Source: an uncultured Prevotella sp.
Lineage (GTDB): Bacteria > Bacteroidota > Bacteroidia > Bacteroidales > Bacteroidaceae
Direction: 5' to 3'
Assembly: GCA_900322175.1 (NCBI GenBank)
Contig: ONYZ01000007.1
Span: forward strand, 1-62,937
Length of the DNA: 62,937 nt
Below are positions 15,087 to 23,834 of the stretch, piece by piece (the stretch's first letter is position 1; each line of letters starts with the position of its first letter). Under the pieces are notes generated by a model that was not told the origin of the DNA, did no database searches, and saw only the letters and a list, made by a program, of their open reading frames with translations. The translations under genes were made by a program, and so were the position numbers.

Positions 15087-17135
15087 ATGCGCAAGAACTA
15101 TTCAATTACACGTAATTTGATGGCCGTCGTGGCGGCTGTAGTGATAAGTGCGGCCATGACAGGCTGCGCCAAACATGAGACTAAGCAGCAAAACTTGGAT
15201 ACCAAGAGTTATGCTGCATTAATGCAAAAAGCTATAGGCATGACACAAAATGCTCCTCAAGATGCTATAGCGTTCGTTGATTCTGTGGAACGGAAAGGTG
15301 ACTACCCTATTGAGGTGATCGATATGGCACGAGGTATGGTATATGTCCACATCACACAGAAAAAAGAGGGCGAAAAATACTTCAATAGGGTACTTAATGA
15401 GAATTTACATAAGATATGGCCTTATGGCTATTATCAAGTGGCTTACTCGCTGTTTAATTCGTTACACACTAGAGACAACATAGAACAGTCATTAAGAGTG
15501 GCTACCGATGCATACAATCGGATACTAACCGAGGATGCCCCAGAATTGGAGAAACTAAAATGGAACCTATTGTCGGGAATTGGTATGGCTAACATGCGCC
15601 TGCGTAATTATGATGAGAGCGAAAGAATTATGCAGAAAGCCTATGAAGGACTTAAAAACTATGTGATAAAAACTAATACCCCAGCCTCGGCAGATTTGTT
15701 ATCCATGTTGTGTGCTAACGCACTTACCAACTATCTGATTTTCTTGCCTGAGAGTATTCCGACGTGGCTCGACCGTACAGAAGAAGCTATCAGTATTCAG
15801 GAAAAGTTGGATACAGAGGGGAAATCTGCGCAAAGAATACAATATTATATTGGAAGGACAGCCGCAATCAGAGCCGAGTATCTAGGATCAATTGGTAAAC
15901 TGAAAGAAGCTAAAGAGGCTTATGATGCCTTTCTAGCTAATGATTTTGCAAAGCTTCCTGATGCTATAATTGACAAATTTAACTATTATTATTACTCCAA
16001 GCAGTGGGGTAAGGCTGCAGAACTGCTGCACGACATAACAGACTATCATTACAAGTCGGTGAAGGTTGAACCCACGTTGAACAATCTGTGTGAACTGGGA
16101 CTGAGCTTCCGTGTGTACGAGAATGCCGGTCGTAATGCTGATGCGATGGAGATGGGACGCATGATGGCCAATCTGGTAGACAGCGTGCGAGACTATCATA
16201 CGAAGGATCAGGCAGCAGAGATGGCTGCACTATACGAAACAAAGGAGAAGGATGCCGAGATAGCGCAACAGCAGATAGAGCTGACGCAACAGCGAGTGAT
16301 AGGACTTATTGTCGCAATCGTGCTACTGACGGTGTTCTTTGTAATATATACTTTGCATCGCAAGCGTGCCGCTAAGAAGTTGGCTGACATGAAAGCCGCG
16401 CAGGAGCGTATCGAATCGGAACTGCGAATTGCACGTGATATCCAGATGAGTATGGTGCCGCATGATTTCCCACAGCGTGATGGGCTGGATATGTTTGCAT
16501 CGATGACGCCTGCCAAGGAGGTTGGTGGCGACCTATATGGCTATCTGTTGGAGGACGAAAGACTTTACTTCGCTGTGGGAGACGTGAGCGGTAAGGGAGT
16601 GCCTGCATCGCTGTTTATGGCACAGGCCACGAGATTGTTTCTTACGTTGGCTAAGCAGGGTATGATGCCTGCAGAGATATGCACTCGCATGAACGATGCA
16701 CTATCAGGCGACGATAATGAGAATGGTATGTTTGTGACCTTCTGGCTAGGATTGCTGGATATGCAGACTGGTCATCTCGACTTCTGCAACGCAGGTCATA
16801 ATCCCCCAATTATAGGTGGTGGCGACAATCAAGGTGACTTCCTGGAGATGCAGCCTAATGCACCAATCGGACTATTCCCAGGTCTGGAGTATGAAGGCGA
16901 AGAGATAGATACAGTAAAGGGACGTGCTCTGTTTATCTATACCGACGGACTGAACGAGGCCGAGGACCCGCAGCAGGAGCAGTTTGGCGACGATCGCCTG
17001 CTGAGCATACTACGTGATACCCACTTCGACAGCGCACAGCAGGTAATAGAATCGCTGAAGGCAGAAGTAGAAAATCATCGTAAGGGTGCCGAACCTAACG
17101 ACGACCTTACGATGATGTGTCTGAGAGTAAGTTGA
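15087..17135 (+). CDS. membrane TPR sensor with SpoIIE-type PP2C phosphatase
   Basis: A 682-residue signalling protein. It starts with an export signal containing the lipobox-like MTGC, then TPR-like helical repeats (about 45-370), a coiled segment rich in Gln, a transmembrane helix at about 403-425 and a cytosolic SpoIIE/RsbU-type phosphatase (about 450-682). Phosphatase motifs visible are IQMSMVP, KEVGGDLYGY, AVGDVSGKGVPASLFMA, FCNAGHNPP and the final PNDDLTMM. Such proteins usually dephosphorylate anti-anti-sigma-like partners. No STAS or kinase gene is nearby. The layout implies that a periplasmic sensor controls a cytosolic phosphatase (inference). Confidence 0.88.
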   Translation: MRKNYSITRNLMAVVAAVVISAAMTGCAKHETKQQNLDTKSYAALMQKAIGMTQNAPQDAIAFVDSVERKGDYPIEVIDMARGMVYVHITQKKEGEKYFNRVLNENLHKIWPYGYYQVAYSLFNSLHTRDNIEQSLRVATDAYNRILTEDAPELEKLKWNLLSGIGMANMRLRNYDESERIMQKAYEGLKNYVIKTNTPASADLLSMLCANALTNYLIFLPESIPTWLDRTEEAISIQEKLDTEGKSAQRIQYYIGRTAAIRAEYLGSIGKLKEAKEAYDAFLANDFAKLPDAIIDKFNYYYYSKQWGKAAELLHDITDYHYKSVKVEPTLNNLCELGLSFRVYENAGRNADAMEMGRMMANLVDSVRDYHTKDQAAEMAALYETKEKDAEIAQQQIELTQQRVIGLIVAIVLLTVFFVIYTLHRKRAAKKLADMKAAQERIESELRIARDIQMSMVPHDFPQRDGLDMFASMTPAKEVGGDLYGYLLEDERLYFAVGDVSGKGVPASLFMAQATRLFLTLAKQGMMPAEICTRMNDALSGDDNENGMFVTFWLGLLDMQTGHLDFCNAGHNPPIIGGGDNQGDFLEMQPNAPIGLFPGLEYEGEEIDTVKGRALFIYTDGLNEAEDPQQEQFGDDRLLSILRDTHFDSAQQVIESLKAEVENHRKGAEPNDDLTMMCLRVS

Positions 17136-18362
17136 TTAATCCTCGTCTACGTGTTCTTCGCGATGGACGGTCAGGCCAAAGCCGTATAGACCTACTGTGA
17201 TGTAGCAGAGTAGGGGGATGATGAAGGGGACTACCATATCGGTGGCGTCGGCGATGATGCCTACCAATAGGAATCCGCATCCGCCTACAGGGGTCATCAT
17301 CAGGATGCTTGATGCACTTTTGGTGAGCGAACCCATACTGCGTACGGCCAGCGAGAAGATGGTGGGGAACATAACTGCCTCGAACAGATAGATGCCTAGC
17401 AGACCTATCATCGAAATGCGACCAAAATTCATCAGTACCAGCATGGTGCATGCTACACATCCGCAGCCACAGAAGAGTAGCATCTTTTCGGCAGAAATCC
17501 ATCGCATGATGAAACTGCCACCAAAGCGGCCTACCATAAAGAATGCCAATGCACCAGTGAGTACCACCGATGCTGTGCGATCGTCCATCCAGCCCATACC
17601 TGTTACATAGTTGATGAAGTAGCTGTTGATAGAAATCTCGGCTATCTCGTATGCCAGCAGGGCGATGAGGCCGTAGACGAAGAACTTGTGATGCCAGATG
17701 CGCTTAAGTGGCTCGCGACCATATTTGGCTTTTTCCTCAAGTCCGTCATTATGCTTAATCTCTGGCAGACGAACGCGAGTAAAGATGACTGCAATCGCCA
17801 ATACTACGAAGCCTAGTATCACGTATGGTATCTCGACATTTCCGCCATCATTGCTGAAAAGGAACTGGCCAACGGCAAATGTGGCAAACAGGCAGCCCAG
17901 ACCGTTGAACGATTGCGAGAGGTTCAATCGGCTAGAGGCAGTCTCCTTTCCTCCAAGTTCGGTTACGTATGGATTGGCTGCTGTCTCAAGGAACACCAAT
18001 CCCACGCTGATGATAAACAGCGCAAAGAGATAGGCATCGAGTGTGCCAGCCTCAGTACATGGTACAAACAGCCATGAGCCAAGGGTAAAGAGCAGTAGTC
18101 CGAACACTATGCCTCGACGATAGCCGAAACGATTGATAAACAGTCCTGCAGGGATGGCCATAAGGAAGTAACCCATATAGGTGGTTACCTGTATGAGCGA
18201 CGACTGGGTGATAGAGATGTGCATCTCGTTCTGGAAGTGCTTGTTGAGCACATCAAGGATGGCACGGGCAAATCCCCAAAGGAAGAAGAGTGTAGTAATC
18301 AATACGAACGGCACCATGTAGTTGGTGCCGTTCGACCTAAATAATCCGTTGTTTTGTTTCAC
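17136..18362 (-). CDS. FucP-family sugar:H+ symporter (MFS)
   Basis: A 408-residue, 12-helix inner membrane transporter related to FucP and the glucose/galactose transporters of Bacteroidota. Family marks include FFLWGFARAILDVLN in helix 1, the GRFGG/GYRRG loops and ETAANPYVTELG in the fourth-fifth helix region. The substrate is probably a hexose or deoxyhexose but cannot be fixed. It lies 12 bases downstream of the aquaporin gene, suggesting an operon. Its stop directly abuts the stop of the convergent phosphatase gene. Confidence 0.88.
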   Translation of the reverse strand: MKQNNGLFRSNGTNYMVPFVLITTLFFLWGFARAILDVLNKHFQNEMHISITQSSLIQVTTYMGYFLMAIPAGLFINRFGYRRGIVFGLLLFTLGSWLFVPCTEAGTLDAYLFALFIISVGLVFLETAANPYVTELGGKETASSRLNLSQSFNGLGCLFATFAVGQFLFSNDGGNVEIPYVILGFVVLAIAVIFTRVRLPEIKHNDGLEEKAKYGREPLKRIWHHKFFVYGLIALLAYEIAEISINSYFINYVTGMGWMDDRTASVVLTGALAFFMVGRFGGSFIMRWISAEKMLLFCGCGCVACTMLVLMNFGRISMIGLLGIYLFEAVMFPTIFSLAVRSMGSLTKSASSILMMTPVGGCGFLLVGIIADATDMVVPFIIPLLCYITVGLYGFGLTVHREEHVDED

Positions 18363-18374
18363 TACAGTTTTTCC

Positions 18375-19055
18375 TTATTTATATTTCTCTGTATCAATCA
18401 TTTTCCAGATGCCAGCTGCGCAAGCGCCACCTACAAGTGGACCAACGATGAATATCCACAGATTGGCGAGTGCGGTTCCACCCTGGAATACGGCTGGTGC
18501 GATAGAACGGGCAGGATTGACTGATGTGCCTGTGTAGCGGATGCAAACCAGGTGAACCAGAATGAGCGAAAGACCGATGGCCAGACCAGCAAAGTTGTTG
18601 GTAGCTCCATTAGTCTTGGCTGTAGCCCCCAGTACTACGAGTACAAATACACAGGTGAAGATAATCTCTGCCAGCAGACCGCCCAGTACGCTTACGTTTG
18701 CCTGAAGATCGTTGGCTCCAGTGCCCTCAAGACCAGGAACATTCTCAGTAAGAATATACAGCAGCAGCGAGCCGATGAAAGCACCGATAACCTGGAAGAG
18801 CATGTACATTCCACAGTCCTTACCGCTCATACGACCGCTAAGGAAACAGCCCAGAGTGATTGCGGGATTGATGTGGCAGCCGCTGATACCACCAATGGTA
18901 TAAGCCATAGCCACCACAGCCAGGCCGAAGGCAAAAGCTGTTCCTACCACAGCGGGAATGTTGTTTACAGGATCACAACCCAGACTAACGGCAACACCGC
19001 AGCCCATCAGTACAAGCACCATAGTGCCAACCATTTCTGCTAAATACTTTTTCAT
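18375..19055 (-). CDS. aqpZ: aquaporin Z-type water channel
   Basis: A 226-residue MIP-family channel with six membrane helices and both half-helix motifs, NPA 63-65 (HINPAIT) and NPA 180-182 (SVNPARS). The selectivity filter fits a water channel: H168 on helix 5, T177 and R183, as in AqpZ rather than GlpF. The frame opens upstream at 19112, but MKKYLAEMVG at 19055 matches the family start. It has a strong promoter at 19102-19132 and is followed by the sugar transporter gene. Confidence 0.88.
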   Translation of the reverse strand: MKKYLAEMVGTMVLVLMGCGVAVSLGCDPVNNIPAVVGTAFAFGLAVVAMAYTIGGISGCHINPAITLGCFLSGRMSGKDCGMYMLFQVIGAFIGSLLLYILTENVPGLEGTGANDLQANVSVLGGLLAEIIFTCVFVLVVLGATAKTNGATNNFAGLAIGLSLILVHLVCIRYTGTSVNPARSIAPAVFQGGTALANLWIFIVGPLVGGACAAGIWKMIDTEKYK

Positions 19056-19101
19056 AATGTTACAGTTTAAAAAACATTGATTGTTATTCGTAATCTGAGC
19101 G

Positions 19102-19132
19102 CAAAGATACAAATAATTTCGTTTCGTGCAAA
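19102..19132 (-). promoter_or_regulatory. promoter for aqpZ and MFS genes
   Basis: On the minus strand TTTG (19132-19129), 19-bp spacer, TATCTTTG (19109-19102), a perfect consensus. It is divergent from the esterase promoter. Confidence 0.88.
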
Positions 19133-19151
19133 TAATTTCGCAATATTTTTG

Positions 19152-19159
19152 TACTTTTG
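19152..19159 (+). promoter_or_regulatory. -7 element abutting the esterase start codon
   Basis: TACTTTTG ends five bases before ATG 19164. In Bacteroidota transcription starts a few bases after this element, so the mRNA would be leaderless or nearly so. No clear -33 TTTG is present. Confidence 0.5.
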
Positions 19160-19163
19160 CACC

Positions 19164-20129
19164 ATGATGGAATTATTTAAGGACAAAAAAGTATTATATG
19201 TGCATGGCTTTGCCTCGTCAGGACAGTCGGGCACAGTTACGCGAATCCGCGAGGTGCTAACCCAGGCTAGTGTGATAGCACCTGACCTGCCAATACACCC
19301 AGAGGAGGCTCTGAGTCTATTATATAAGATATGTGAAACCGAGAAGCCCGACCTGATTATCGGTACCTCGATGGGCGGTATGTATGCTGAGATGCTACAT
19401 GGCTACGACCGCATACTGGTGAACCCAGCACTGAGGATGGGCGACACGATGAAGGACCACGGCATGATAGGTGCACAGCACTTTCAGAACCCACGTCAGG
19501 ATGGAGTGCAGGACTTTATGGTGACCAAGGCGCTGGTTAAGGAGTATAAGGACATAACTGAACGGTGCTTTGCTGCTATCGATGACGAAGAGCAGAAGCG
19601 TGTGTGGGGACTGTTTGGCGACGAAGACACTACGGTGGATACTTACGACTTGTTCCGTGAACACTACCATCAGGCAGTACGTTTCCACGGCGAGCATCGT
19701 ATGAACGACAACTCGTTTATGCACTCTGTGGTGCCTGTGATACGTTGGGTTAGCGATCGCCAGGAGGGTAGGGAACGTCCTATCGTATATATCAGTACCA
19801 ATACGCTGATAGATCAGTACGGCAAAGCTCGCAGTTCGTCGCAAAAGGCCATCCGCCAGTTGATAGAGACATATCAACTGTACTTTGTTGCCCCCGCTAC
19901 GGTAGATGCAAGCAGCTATGCTGAGGTGAACGACTGGCTATACGAGTATATCAATGTGCCTGCCTACGGTCATACCATTTTTACTAATCAACCACAACTG
20001 CTATACGGCGACTATCTGATTGATACACAGAAGGTTGACGGTATGGCAACGCTGATACAGTTCGGCTCTGACACCTTCAAGACATGGGACGACATTATAC
20101 CATACTTCGAGAGGTTGGGAGGGCAATGA
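19164..20129 (+). CDS. YqiA-like esterase fused to a degenerate NT5C/HAD-like domain
   Basis: The 321-residue protein joins two domains. Residues about 8-200 form a YqiA/YcfP-type alpha/beta hydrolase with YVHGFASSG, nucleophile S69 in GTSMGG, an acid in GLFGDED and a histidine in SFMHSVVP. Residues about 206-321 resemble the Bacteroidota 5'(3')-deoxyribonucleotidase (NT5C) fold: VYISTNTLIDQYG aligns with its DMDNVLVD motif and GDYLIDT with GDYLIDD. In both places the catalytic aspartates are replaced, so this domain is probably not a phosphatase and may bind a ligand. Start 19164 or 19167 follows immediately after the promoter. Confidence 0.7.
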   Translation: MMELFKDKKVLYVHGFASSGQSGTVTRIREVLTQASVIAPDLPIHPEEALSLLYKICETEKPDLIIGTSMGGMYAEMLHGYDRILVNPALRMGDTMKDHGMIGAQHFQNPRQDGVQDFMVTKALVKEYKDITERCFAAIDDEEQKRVWGLFGDEDTTVDTYDLFREHYHQAVRFHGEHRMNDNSFMHSVVPVIRWVSDRQEGRERPIVYISTNTLIDQYGKARSSSQKAIRQLIETYQLYFVAPATVDASSYAEVNDWLYEYINVPAYGHTIFTNQPQLLYGDYLIDTQKVDGMATLIQFGSDTFKTWDDIIPYFERLGGQ

Positions 20130-20158
20130 CAGATTTTAGCAAAATTTAGATGAAATAG

Positions 20159-20190
20159 TTTGGCAGTTACATAAAATCTTCATATTTTTG
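20159..20190 (+). promoter_or_regulatory. promoter for the glycine cleavage operon
   Basis: TTTG at 20159-20162, 20-bp spacer, TATTTTTG at 20183-20190. The leader is only about 25 bases, too short for a glycine riboswitch. Confidence 0.85.
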
Positions 20191-20218
20191 CAGAGGTTTT
20201 AACGACTTTGCTTTACGT

Positions 20219-20932
20219 ATGAAATATATCACCTTGCCTACCAACGAAATCCGCCAGCTTTCATTTTATCTGGCGATGGAGGAATATGTGGCTCGCCATA
20301 TTAGCGAGCCCGATTGCTTTTTTATGTGGCAGGTGGAGCCAAGCGTGATATTCGGTCGCAATCAGGTGGTAGAAAACGAGGTGAATCTGGAGTATTGCAG
20401 GGCGAATCACATCAAGATATATCGTAGAAAAAGCGGTGGTGGCTGTGTGTATGCTGATATGGACAATCTGATGCTGTCGATGGTTACTGACGGCGATCAG
20501 GTGGGATTTACATTCAACCGCTTTGTTACATTGCTACAGTTGGTATTGCACAAGATGGGTATAGACGCTACAAGCACAGCCCATAACGATATAATGATAG
20601 GCGATAAGAAGGTGTGCGGAACGGCATTCTATCAGTTGCCTGGTCGCAGCATAGTGCACAGCACCATGCTTTACGATACCAACATGCAGCACATGCTGAA
20701 CGCTATCACCCCAGCTCAAGAGAAACTGGCAAAGAAGGGCATTCAGAGCGTTCGCCAGCGTATCACTCTGCTCAAAGATCACACACAGATGAAGCTAGAC
20801 GAGGTAAAAACGCTAATCCGCAATACGCTGTGCGATGGTGAACTGATGCTTACCAACGAGCAGGTGGCAGAGATAGAAAAGATAGAACAAGGGTATCTAA
20901 GGACTGAATTTATAAACTTAATACAACAATAA
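20219..20932 (+). CDS. lplA: lipoate-protein ligase A
   Basis: LplA-type enzymes attach lipoate to the lysine of lipoyl domains by ATP-dependent adenylation. The 237-residue protein shows the family motif RRKSGGGCVYAD (about residues 71-82) and KVCGTAF with the catalytic Lys near residue 130. As first gene of the gcv operon, three bases before gcvT, its likely client is GcvH encoded downstream. It lacks the longer C-terminal accessory domain of some LplA proteins. Confidence 0.88.
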   Translation: MKYITLPTNEIRQLSFYLAMEEYVARHISEPDCFFMWQVEPSVIFGRNQVVENEVNLEYCRANHIKIYRRKSGGGCVYADMDNLMLSMVTDGDQVGFTFNRFVTLLQLVLHKMGIDATSTAHNDIMIGDKKVCGTAFYQLPGRSIVHSTMLYDTNMQHMLNAITPAQEKLAKKGIQSVRQRITLLKDHTQMKLDEVKTLIRNTLCDGELMLTNEQVAEIEKIEQGYLRTEFINLIQQ

Positions 20933-20935
20933 TCT

Positions 20936-22042
20936 ATGGCTATTAAACAAGAATTAGAAAGGGAGAAAGAAAAACGTACGTGTTTGTACGAAAACCACAT
21001 AGCTGAGGGCGCATTTATGGCTCCGTTTGCTGGTTTCGTTATGCCTATCCAATATGCCAATATACAGTTGGAGCATTTGGCAGTGCGCAATAAGTGCGGA
21101 CTGTTTGATGTATCTCACATGGGCGAAGTAACGGTGAAGGGTCCAGATGCAGAGCGCTATGTTCAGCATATCTTTACCAACGATGTGGCTAATGCTCCTG
21201 TTGGTAAAATATATTATGGTATGATGTGCTATGAGAACGGTGGAACCGTTGATGACCTGCTGGTTTACAAGATCGGCGAGAACGATTTCTTTTTGGTAAT
21301 CAATGCTGCCAATATTGATAAGGACTGGGCATGGATGCAGCAGAATGCTAATGGGTTTGACATTGACCTCCAGAATCGTAGCGACTACTACGGTCAGATA
21401 GCAGTTCAGGGGCCTGAGGCTGAGCATACTGTTGAGAAGGTATTGGGCTTACCATGTGCTGAGTTAGCTTTCTATACCGTTAAGACTATAGGCGATGTGA
21501 TTGTGTCGCGTACTGGTTACACTGGCGAGGACGGATTTGAGATATATGCATCGCACGACTATATCCGCGAGTGCTGGGATAAGTTGATTAAGGCTGGTGT
21601 TCAGCCTTGCGGACTGGGATGTCGCGATACATTGCGCTTTGAGGTCGGTCTGCCTCTCTATGGCGATGAACTGTCAGAGGATATCACTCCAATAATGGCT
21701 GGTCTTGGATTGTTTGTTAAGCTCGACAAGGCTGAGTTTATTGGTAAGGATGCCTTAGCCAAGCAAAAGGCCGAGGGACCTGCAAAGAAACTGGTAGGTA
21801 TCGAGCTGGAAGATAAAGCTATCCCCCGTCATGGTTACCCAGTTCTGAATATGCAGGGCGAGCAGATAGGCGAGGTTACTACTGGTTATCATTGTCTGTC
21901 GGTAGACAAGAGCGTGTGCATGGCATTGGTAGATGCTCAATACTCAAAACTGGATACTGAGTTGCAGATACAGATACGCAAGAAGGTATTCACAGGCAAG
22001 GTAGTTAAGAAACAATTTTATACAAAAAACTATAAAAAATAA
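20936..22042 (+). CDS. gcvT: glycine cleavage T protein (aminomethyltransferase)
   Basis: GcvT releases ammonia from the aminomethyl-lipoyl group on GcvH and passes the methylene to tetrahydrofolate. The 368-residue length is standard. Folate-binding marks visible are FAGFVMPIQY, CGLFDVSHMGE, RTGYTGEDGFEIY and GLGCRDTLRFEVGLPLYG. The N-terminus is about ten residues longer than usual and lysine-rich. It sits second in the operon with a six-base gap to gcvH. Confidence 0.95.
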   Translation: MAIKQELEREKEKRTCLYENHIAEGAFMAPFAGFVMPIQYANIQLEHLAVRNKCGLFDVSHMGEVTVKGPDAERYVQHIFTNDVANAPVGKIYYGMMCYENGGTVDDLLVYKIGENDFFLVINAANIDKDWAWMQQNANGFDIDLQNRSDYYGQIAVQGPEAEHTVEKVLGLPCAELAFYTVKTIGDVIVSRTGYTGEDGFEIYASHDYIRECWDKLIKAGVQPCGLGCRDTLRFEVGLPLYGDELSEDITPIMAGLGLFVKLDKAEFIGKDALAKQKAEGPAKKLVGIELEDKAIPRHGYPVLNMQGEQIGEVTTGYHCLSVDKSVCMALVDAQYSKLDTELQIQIRKKVFTGKVVKKQFYTKNYKK

Positions 22043-22048
22043 GATATT

Positions 22049-22429
22049 ATGGCTAAAGTTATTGAAGGACTCTACTATTCAGAGTCGCACGAGTTTGTAA
22101 GAGTAGAAGGTGATTTTGGTTTTGTTGGTATCACAGACTACGCCCAGAATGCACTGGGTAATGTGGTATATGTAGATATGCCAGAGGTTGACGACGAGGT
22201 TGAGGCTGGCGAGGAGTTCGGTGCTGTTGAGAGTGTAAAGGCTGCATCTGATCTGATTTCGCCAGTTAGTGGTACCGTAGTTGAGGTAAACGAGACCCTC
22301 GACGATCAGCCAGAGCTTATCAACCAGGATGCCTACGAGAACTGGATTATCAAGGTACAGCTGAGCGACAAAGCCGAACTTGACAACCTGATGGATGCTA
22401 AGGCCTACGCAGCCTTCTGCGAAAAATAA
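22049..22429 (+). CDS. gcvH: glycine cleavage H protein
   Basis: The 126-residue lipoyl carrier shuttles the aminomethyl group between P, T and L proteins. The lipoylated lysine is K64 in ESVKAASD. Other family marks are GITDYAQNALG and the C-terminal NLMDAKAYAAFCE. Its stop TAA overlaps the first ATG of the mini-ORF relay as TAATG, leading to gcvPA. Confidence 0.95.
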   Translation: MAKVIEGLYYSESHEFVRVEGDFGFVGITDYAQNALGNVVYVDMPEVDDEVEAGEEFGAVESVKAASDLISPVSGTVVEVNETLDDQPELINQDAYENWIIKVQLSDKAELDNLMDAKAYAAFCEK

Positions 22430-22485
22430 TGTTTAATCTTTAATGTTTAATCTTTAATGTTTAATCTTTAATGTTTAATCTTTAA
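22430..22485 (+). repeat. four 14-bp repeats forming a stop-start mini-ORF relay
   Basis: TGTTTAATCTTTAA is repeated exactly four times. Each unit encodes ATG TTT AAT CTT TAA (Met-Phe-Asn-Leu-stop), and every stop overlaps the next start as TAATG: starts are at 22429, 22443, 22457, 22471 and 22485. The last is the gcvPA start and the first overlaps the gcvH stop. Terminating ribosomes could therefore be handed by reinitiation from gcvH to gcvPA (inference). Confidence 0.9.
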
Positions 22486-23816
22486 TGTTTAAATATTTCC
22501 CGCATACTCAGGAAGATTTGAAGGCGATGATGGATAAGGTGGGAGTGAAAGACTTGGATGATCTTTACACCCAGATACCCGATGCCATACGCTTCAAGAA
22601 CGACTATCAGTTGCCATCGGAGATGAGCGAGATAGAGATTCGTCAATTGTTTGACAAACTCGGTTCGCAGAATCGGCAGATGACATGTTTTGCCGGTTAT
22701 GGTGTTTACGATCATTATACACCATCGGTAATACCAAGTCTGCTGCAGCGCTCAGAGTTCCTTACATCGTATACTCCGTATCAGGCAGAAATATCTCAGG
22801 GCACATTGCACTATATCTTTGAGTATCAGAGCATGATGGCCGAACTGACAGGTATGGACATCAGTAATGCATCGATGTATGATGGAACGACGGCTACTGC
22901 CGAGGCGATGATGATGGCTGTGGCTGCCGGCAAGAAAGTGAACAAGGTGCTAGTGTCTGAAACCTTGAATAGCGATATCAGGAAGGTGCTCGATACCTAT
23001 GCTTTACATCAGGACATTGAGTTGGAGACAATTGCCGAGAAGGACGGTGTGACTGATTTCGATGATCTCAAGACGAAACTTGCTGCTGGTGGTGTAGCAG
23101 GTGTCATTGTTCAGCAGCCAAACGCTATAGGTCTCATTGAGGACTTTACGGGCTTTGCTGATGCGTGTCACGACAACAAGGCACTGTTGATTATCAATAG
23201 CGTAGCTGCCGATCTTGCCGTGCTGAAGACTCCAGGTGAGTGGGGAGCCGATATTGCAGTGGGCGACGGTCAGTCGCTTGGTATCCCCATGCAGTGGGGC
23301 GGCCCTTATGTGGGTTATATGTGCTGTACAGAAAAGTTGATTCGTAAGATGCCTGGCCGTATTGTTGGCATGACGAAGGATAATCGCGACCAACGGGCTT
23401 TTGTGCTCACCCTCCAGGCTCGCGAACAGCATATCCGTCGACAGAAGGCCACCTCTAACATCTGTAGTAATCAGAGTCTGATGGCGCTCTTCGTAACTAT
23501 CTATATGTCGCTGATGGGCAAACAAGGACTGAAGGAGGCTGCACAGCTTTCTTATGCAGGTGCTCATTATCTCTGTGACAAACTCTTGGCAACAGGACAC
23601 TTCTCTCTTGTTTACGACAAGCCTTTCTTCAACGAATTCCTTGTCCGTTATGACAAGGATCTCGACGAGCTGATCTCATTCTATATCATGAACGGCATTT
23701 TGCCTGGTGTGAAGATGAGTGATGGCAGTCTGCTTATGGCTGTTACGGAAAAGCGTACAAAGGAAGAAATCGACTTCTTCCTCAGTATACTTCCAATGGC
23801 CCATGGTGTACATTAA
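22485..23816 (+). CDS. gcvPA: glycine decarboxylase subunit 1 (P protein alpha)
   Basis: N-terminal half of the split P protein, which decarboxylates glycine with PLP. The 443-residue protein shows FAGYGVYDHY, FLTSYTPYQAEISQG and YDGTTATAEAMMMA near the N-terminus and the LQAREQHIRRQKATSNICS block near residues 305-325. The split form is usual in Firmicutes and many anaerobes. Its start codon is the last ATG of the 14-bp relay. Confidence 0.95.
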   Translation: MFKYFPHTQEDLKAMMDKVGVKDLDDLYTQIPDAIRFKNDYQLPSEMSEIEIRQLFDKLGSQNRQMTCFAGYGVYDHYTPSVIPSLLQRSEFLTSYTPYQAEISQGTLHYIFEYQSMMAELTGMDISNASMYDGTTATAEAMMMAVAAGKKVNKVLVSETLNSDIRKVLDTYALHQDIELETIAEKDGVTDFDDLKTKLAAGGVAGVIVQQPNAIGLIEDFTGFADACHDNKALLIINSVAADLAVLKTPGEWGADIAVGDGQSLGIPMQWGGPYVGYMCCTEKLIRKMPGRIVGMTKDNRDQRAFVLTLQAREQHIRRQKATSNICSNQSLMALFVTIYMSLMGKQGLKEAAQLSYAGAHYLCDKLLATGHFSLVYDKPFFNEFLVRYDKDLDELISFYIMNGILPGVKMSDGSLLMAVTEKRTKEEIDFFLSILPMAHGVH

Positions 23817-23834
23817 TGTTCTAAACGTGAGATT

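Noticed and set aside
20191-20218. Glycine riboswitch before the gcv operon
   Set aside because: The leader after the predicted promoter is only about 25 bases.
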